Source: Brachybacterium fresconis
GTDB taxonomy: Bacteria; Actinomycetota; Actinomycetes; Actinomycetales; Dermabacteraceae
Direction: 5' to 3'
DNA: 64,000 nt
NCBI RefSeq assembly: GCF_017876515.1
Contig: NZ_JAGIOC010000001.1
Span: forward strand, 3,596,001-3,660,000
Numbering within the stretch: position 1 is the first letter of the stretch; the number at the start of each line of letters is the position of its first letter. The translations under genes were made by a program, and so were the position numbers. Positions 60,540 to 64,000 of this stretch are shown in pieces. The notes below the pieces were generated by a model, which searched no databases, had not been told where the DNA came from, and was given only the letters and a program-made list of their open reading frames with translations.

Positions 60540-61574
60540 TCACGCGTCCATCGCGAGGCGGAAGCCCTTGTTGCCGCTGGCGTCCTCGGCGGCCGTCCCG
60601 CTACGGGCGGCGACCCGGTAGCGGTTGCAGTAGGAGTCGTGGCACAGGTAGGAGCCGCCGCGCATCACCCGCACGTCCCCGGTCAGCGAGGACGCCTGGC
60701 CCGTGGTCCAGCGATCGCTGCACCATTCCCAGACGTTCCCGGCCACCTCGTACATCCCGTACCCGTTGGGCGGGAACGAGCGCACCGGCGCGGTGCCCAG
60801 GAAACCGTCCTCGAGGGTGTTGCGCACCGGGAAGGCGCCCTGCCAGATGTTGCAGCGATGCTCGCCGCCCGGCGTGAGCTCGTCACCCCAGGCGTAGCGG
60901 GCCTGATCGAGACCGCCCCGCGCGGCCTTCTCCCACTCCGCTTCCTGCGGCAGGCGCATCCCGCACCAGGACGCGAAGGCCTCCGCGTCCCGCAGGGACA
61001 CGTGCACGACGGGGTGGTCCGCACGATCGGCCGCGGAGGAGCCGGGGCCCTCGGGACGATCCCAGCGGGCTCCCTCGACGGCCCGCCACCACGGAGTCCC
61101 CGGAGGTTTCCGGCTCGCCCGGCGCACATCCTTGTCCAGCAGCGCTCCGAACACGAAGGACCAGCCGAAGTCCTCGGCCTCGGTGACGTACCCGGTCTCG
61201 GCCACGAAGGCGGCGAACTCCGCATTGGTCACGCACGCCGGATCGATGCGGAAGGCCGGCAGATCCACGGCGCGGACGGGGGACTCGCCGTCGCCGGGGT
61301 TCCGGTCGCTGTCCTCGGAGCCCATGCGGAAGGGCCCGGCGGGGATCGAGACGGCATGGTCGGCGCGGGATCGGACCTGCTCGGTCGGGGCTGCCCAGGC
61401 GGCGAGGTCGCGGGCTCGGTCCGTGCGGGTAACCGAGGTCGATGGATGGGACACGTCTTCCGTCCCGTCGAGACTTTCGCGTGCGGCGGCGCAGCACGGT
61501 GCCGGCGCGGGACCCGAGGTGTCGTCCTCGGGTGAGGAGAGGGGCAGGGGAGCGGAGGCGCCGGCATCGGTCAT
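60540..61574 (-). CDS. Formylglycine-generating enzyme (SUMF1 family)
   Basis: 344 residues. FGE signatures: FRMGSEDSDRNPGDGESPVR, VTNAEFAAFVAETGYVTEAE, RLPQEAEWEKAARGG, NVWEWCSDRW and the active-site pair C311/C316 in RGGSYLCHDSYCNRYRVAA. The enzyme oxidises the Cys in CxPSR of sulfatases to formylglycine; a matching sulfatase (CGPSR) is encoded at 4498-5931. ATG 61574 begins a ~90-residue Ala/Pro/Ser-rich N-terminus before the core. Confidence 0.95.
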   Translation of the reverse strand: MTDAGASAPLPLSSPEDDTSGPAPAPCCAAARESLDGTEDVSHPSTSVTRTDRARDLAAWAAPTEQVRSRADHAVSIPAGPFRMGSEDSDRNPGDGESPVRAVDLPAFRIDPACVTNAEFAAFVAETGYVTEAEDFGWSFVFGALLDKDVRRASRKPPGTPWWRAVEGARWDRPEGPGSSAADRADHPVVHVSLRDAEAFASWCGMRLPQEAEWEKAARGGLDQARYAWGDELTPGGEHRCNIWQGAFPVRNTLEDGFLGTAPVRSFPPNGYGMYEVAGNVWEWCSDRWTTGQASSLTGDVRVMRGGSYLCHDSYCNRYRVAARSGTAAEDASGNKGFRLAMDA

Positions 61575-61693
61575 GCACCCACCGTATGTCTGCTCGGGCG
61601 GCCCTGTCCGTCCGGCCGCTGCGGTGGGGCGGGACTGTGCGGTGTCGGTGTGCCGACGATCCGGCCGCCCGACCGGCCCGTCGAACCGCAGGC

Positions 61694-61736
61694 TTGACAT
61701 TCCCGTGACCGATGCCTGTAGCGTGTAATCGATTAC
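61694..61736 (+). promoter_or_regulatory. Promoter -35 and LacI-type operator of the RbsA operon
   Basis: TTGACA at 61694-61699 is a consensus -35. The perfect palindrome GTAATCGATTAC (61725-61736), with the central CG typical of LacI-family operators, overlaps the expected -10/start region 18 bp before the earliest possible start codon. This predicts repression by a LacI regulator. Confidence 0.7.
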
Positions 61737-61753
61737 TGACGCGATCGCGATGA

Positions 61754-63451
61754 TTGCGGCAGCCGCGACGACGGAGTGCGGAGGCGAGGACGCTGGACGA
61801 GCACGACGAGAAGCACACGAAGAACGGGTCCGGGCAGGACGGCCCCGGGGAGGACGCGAGCCCCGAGCTGCTGTTGGGCGTGCGTGGCGCGGTCAAGGAG
61901 TTCCCGGGCGTGCGGGCCCTGTCCGAGATGCGCCTCGACCTGCGCGCGGGGGAGGTCCTCGCGCTCGTCGGCGAGAACGGTGCCGGCAAGTCCACCCTGA
62001 TGAAGCTGCTGGCCGGCGTGCACACCCCGGATGCCGGATCCTTCCACTACCTGGGGCGTCCTCTGCGCGTGAGCGGTCCGCGCGACGCGGCGCAGCAAGG
62101 ACTGGCGATCATCCACCAAGAGCTGAACCTGATGTCCACGCTGACCGTCGCGGAGAACATCTACATCGGACGCGAGCCCACGTTCGGCGGCCTCCTCACC
62201 CGCCCAGCGCAGCTGCGAGCCCGCGCGCAGGAGCTGCTCGATCGCCTCGGGATGGATCTGGACCCGTCGGCCGAGGTCGGAACCCTGCCCGTCGCCCAGC
62301 AGCAGATGGTCGAGATCGCCAAGGCCCTCTCCTATGACGCGCGCGTGCTCATCATGGACGAGCCGACCGCCGCGCTGAACGAGCGAGAGACGGACGCCCT
62401 GCACGAGCTGATCCGACGCTTCGTCACGCCCTCGACCGGGGTCATCTACATCTCCCACCGCATGGAGGAGCTGCGGCGGATCGCCGACCGGGTGCAAGTG
62501 ATCCGCGACGGGGAGTACGTCGACGCGACCCCGATGGCCGAAGCCACGCTCGAGGACGTCATCACCAAGATGGTCGGCCGTGCCGTGAACACCCGCACAG
62601 GACCGCAGGGCGTCCGACGGGACCGCTCGGTGGTCCTCGAGGTCGAGGGGCTGCGCAGCACGCCCCGCGTCGCCGACGCCACGTTCGACCTGCGCGAGGG
62701 CGAGATCCTCGGCTTCGCGGGCCTGATGGGAGCCGGCCGCACCGAGACCGCTCGGGCGCTCATCGGCTCGCTGCCCCGGCAGGCCGGGCGCGTGAGATAC
62801 CGCGGTCGTCCCGTCACCTTCCGCAGCCCCGCCCACGCCGCGCAGCACGGTTTCGGCTACCTCTCCGAGGACCGCAAGCAGCTGGGCCTGCTGCTGGACC
62901 ACTCGGTGCAGCGCAACATGGAGCTGTCCGCGCTGTCGGACCGTTTCCAGACGGCCGGCTTCACCCGCGACCGGGCCTCCTACCGAGCCGCCGTCGAACA
63001 GAGCCGACGACTGCGCGTGAAGACGCCCGACGTCGCCCAGCGGGTCAAGAACCTCTCCGGAGGCAACCAGCAGAAGGTCGTGATCGGCCGCTGGCTCCTC
63101 AAGGATTGCGACGTGCTCATCTTCGACGAGCCGACACGCGGGATCGATGTCGGCGCGAAGGAGGAGATCTACGACCTCCTCGAGGAGCTCGCCGCCGCGG
63201 GACGGTCGATCATCATGATCTCCTCCGACCTGCCCGAAGTGCTGCGCATGTCCCACAGGGTGGCGGTGATGAGCGAGGGCCGGGTCACCGGCGTGCTCGA
63301 CGCCGCCGAGGCCGACCAGGAATCCATCATGGCGCTCGCCACCGCCGGATCGGACGCGGACCTCTCGGCCGAGCCCCGCGTCGGCACCGACACCGCGAAG
63401 GGCACCGGCGCCTCCGACCACCTCCCCACCGACGAAGCAGGTGACCGATGA
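61754..63451 (+). CDS. Sugar ABC transporter ATP-binding protein (RbsA/XylG type, two ATPase domains)
   Basis: About 565 residues with two ATPase halves. First half: Walker A GENGAGKST and QELNLMSTLTV. Second half: signature LSGGNQQKVVIGRWL and Walker B LIFDEPTRGIDVG; the first half's signature is degenerate (TLPVAQQQMVEIAKAL), as in RbsA proteins. Start uncertain: TTG 61754 or CTG 61793 after GGAGGCGAGGA. Drives a ribose/xylose-type sugar importer with the RbsC-like permease that follows by a 4-bp overlap. Confidence 0.92.
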   Translation: MRQPRRRSAEARTLDEHDEKHTKNGSGQDGPGEDASPELLLGVRGAVKEFPGVRALSEMRLDLRAGEVLALVGENGAGKSTLMKLLAGVHTPDAGSFHYLGRPLRVSGPRDAAQQGLAIIHQELNLMSTLTVAENIYIGREPTFGGLLTRPAQLRARAQELLDRLGMDLDPSAEVGTLPVAQQQMVEIAKALSYDARVLIMDEPTAALNERETDALHELIRRFVTPSTGVIYISHRMEELRRIADRVQVIRDGEYVDATPMAEATLEDVITKMVGRAVNTRTGPQGVRRDRSVVLEVEGLRSTPRVADATFDLREGEILGFAGLMGAGRTETARALIGSLPRQAGRVRYRGRPVTFRSPAHAAQHGFGYLSEDRKQLGLLLDHSVQRNMELSALSDRFQTAGFTRDRASYRAAVEQSRRLRVKTPDVAQRVKNLSGGNQQKVVIGRWLLKDCDVLIFDEPTRGIDVGAKEEIYDLLEELAAAGRSIIMISSDLPEVLRMSHRVAVMSEGRVTGVLDAAEADQESIMALATAGSDADLSAEPRVGTDTAKGTGASDHLPTDEAGDR

Positions 63452-64000
63452 CCACGACCACCACCGAGAATGCCCCTGCCCCGCAGCGGCAGAGCACCCG
63501 CAGCGGCCCGTCCTGGCGCAGCCGGATGCAGCAGATGCTGGCCGCCGGCACCCTGGTGCTGATCTTCATCGCGTTCTCCATCGCGAGCCCCGAGATCTTC
63601 CCGACCTGGGGAAACATCGTCACCATCCTGTACTCCACGGTGGTGATCGGTCTGCTCGCGCTCGGGGCCACCTTCGTCATCACCACCGCCGGTATCGATC
63701 TGTCCGTGGGCACCGCGATGGCTCTGTGCGCCGTGATGAGCGGTCTGTTCATCGTCAACTGGGGCCTTCCGGTCCCGCTCGGTATCATGCTGGCGATCCT
63801 CTTCGGCGGACTCGTCGGGCTCGTCAACGGCATCAACGTGGCAATCCTCGACCTGCCTCCGTTCATCGCGACGCTGGCGATGATGATGGTCGCCGGGGGA
63901 CTGGCACTGGTGTTCTCCGGCGCCGCCCCGATCTACTTCGAACAGCCCTCGTACATGTGGCTGTCGACCGGGAGCATCATCCCCTCCGTCCCCAACGCGG
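63448..64000 (+). CDS. Sugar ABC transporter permease (RbsC type), 5' part
   Basis: N-terminal ~184 residues of an RbsC-like permease; the frame is open at the right edge of the window. Begins at ATG 63448 overlapping the ATPase stop (ATGA). Basic N-terminus, then helices MLAAGTLVLIFIAFSIASPE, VVIGLLALGATFVITTAGID (with the conserved GIDLSVG) and a later VNGINVAILDLPPFIATLAM segment. Binding-protein gene not in view. Confidence 0.92.
   Translation, partial: MTTTTTENAPAPQRQSTRSGPSWRSRMQQMLAAGTLVLIFIAFSIASPEIFPTWGNIVTILYSTVVIGLLALGATFVITTAGIDLSVGTAMALCAVMSGLFIVNWGLPVPLGIMLAILFGGLVGLVNGINVAILDLPPFIATLAMMMVAGGLALVFSGAAPIYFEQPSYMWLSTGSIIPSVPNA

Overview
The window is high-GC DNA (roughly 70% or more by eye) with short intergenic gaps, many ATGA/GTGA stop-start overlaps, frequent GTG and TTG starts and strong GGAGG-type ribosome sites. 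Several families are typical of Actinomycetota: a DinB/maleylpyruvate-isomerase-like protein of the mycothiol clade, a cory-CC-star protein, DUF5701, DUF6226 and a SWIM-SNF2 helicase. I infer a chromosomal segment of a Micrococcales actinobacterium, possibly Brachybacterium or another Dermabacteraceae genus; the genus is a guess. No rRNA, tRNA, CRISPR array, phage module or replication origin was seen.

Layout. 1-5.9 kb: ABC sugar importer (solute-binding protein cut by the window edge, two permeases), GH51 arabinofuranosidase and a formylglycine sulfatase. 6.0-9.6 kb: SNF2/SWIM helicase and a DinB-like protein. 9.6-12.6 kb: an accessory island with lower GC. It holds a secreted Cys-bounded cationic protein, small membrane proteins, a decayed IS256 transposase, and truncated scraps of a UlaA-like PTS permease and a GntR-type regulator. 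12.8-22.4 kb: lone ectoine hydroxylase EctD, glycosyltransferase, reductases, PatB-type C-S lyase, arylamine N-acetyltransferase, YetF-like protein, class A beta-lactamase and an SDR. 22.5-29.2 kb: alpha-glucoside utilisation cluster (GH13, two permeases, binding protein) divergent from a ROK regulator. 29.3-33.4 kb: PQQ-type sugar dehydrogenase, CsbD and an aconitase. 33.6-35 kb: DAHP synthase behind a Trp/Phe/Tyr leader peptide with attenuator-like hairpins. 35-47.6 kb: mixed metabolic genes, including a DUF6226-DUF1990 fusion, a DapA-like aldolase, the cstA/cory-CC-star/ArsA-like operon, an amidohydrolase, an aldo-keto reductase and a WYL regulator facing a VOC protein. 47.6-57.9 kb: membrane proteins, a serine hydrolase, two TetR regulators, a DHA2 drug exporter, a NarL-type two-component system and a GAP protein. 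58-64 kb: LacI regulator with proline-iminopeptidase-like hydrolase, formylglycine-generating enzyme, and an RbsA/RbsC-type sugar importer cut by the right edge.

How genes work together. Three sugar importers, each with its own enzymes or a predicted operator, point to a plant-polysaccharide or oligosaccharide lifestyle. The sulfatase at 4.5 kb needs its Cys converted to formylglycine, and a convincing converting enzyme lies at 60.5 kb. The most unusual items are the bacteriocin-like cassette at 9.6-11.2 kb, the gene scar at 12.4-12.6 kb, the aromatic amino-acid attenuator, two pentanucleotide CGGTG runs directly upstream of genes, a 46-bp repeat found in two convergent intergenic gaps, and a gene that may start at a non-AUG codon.
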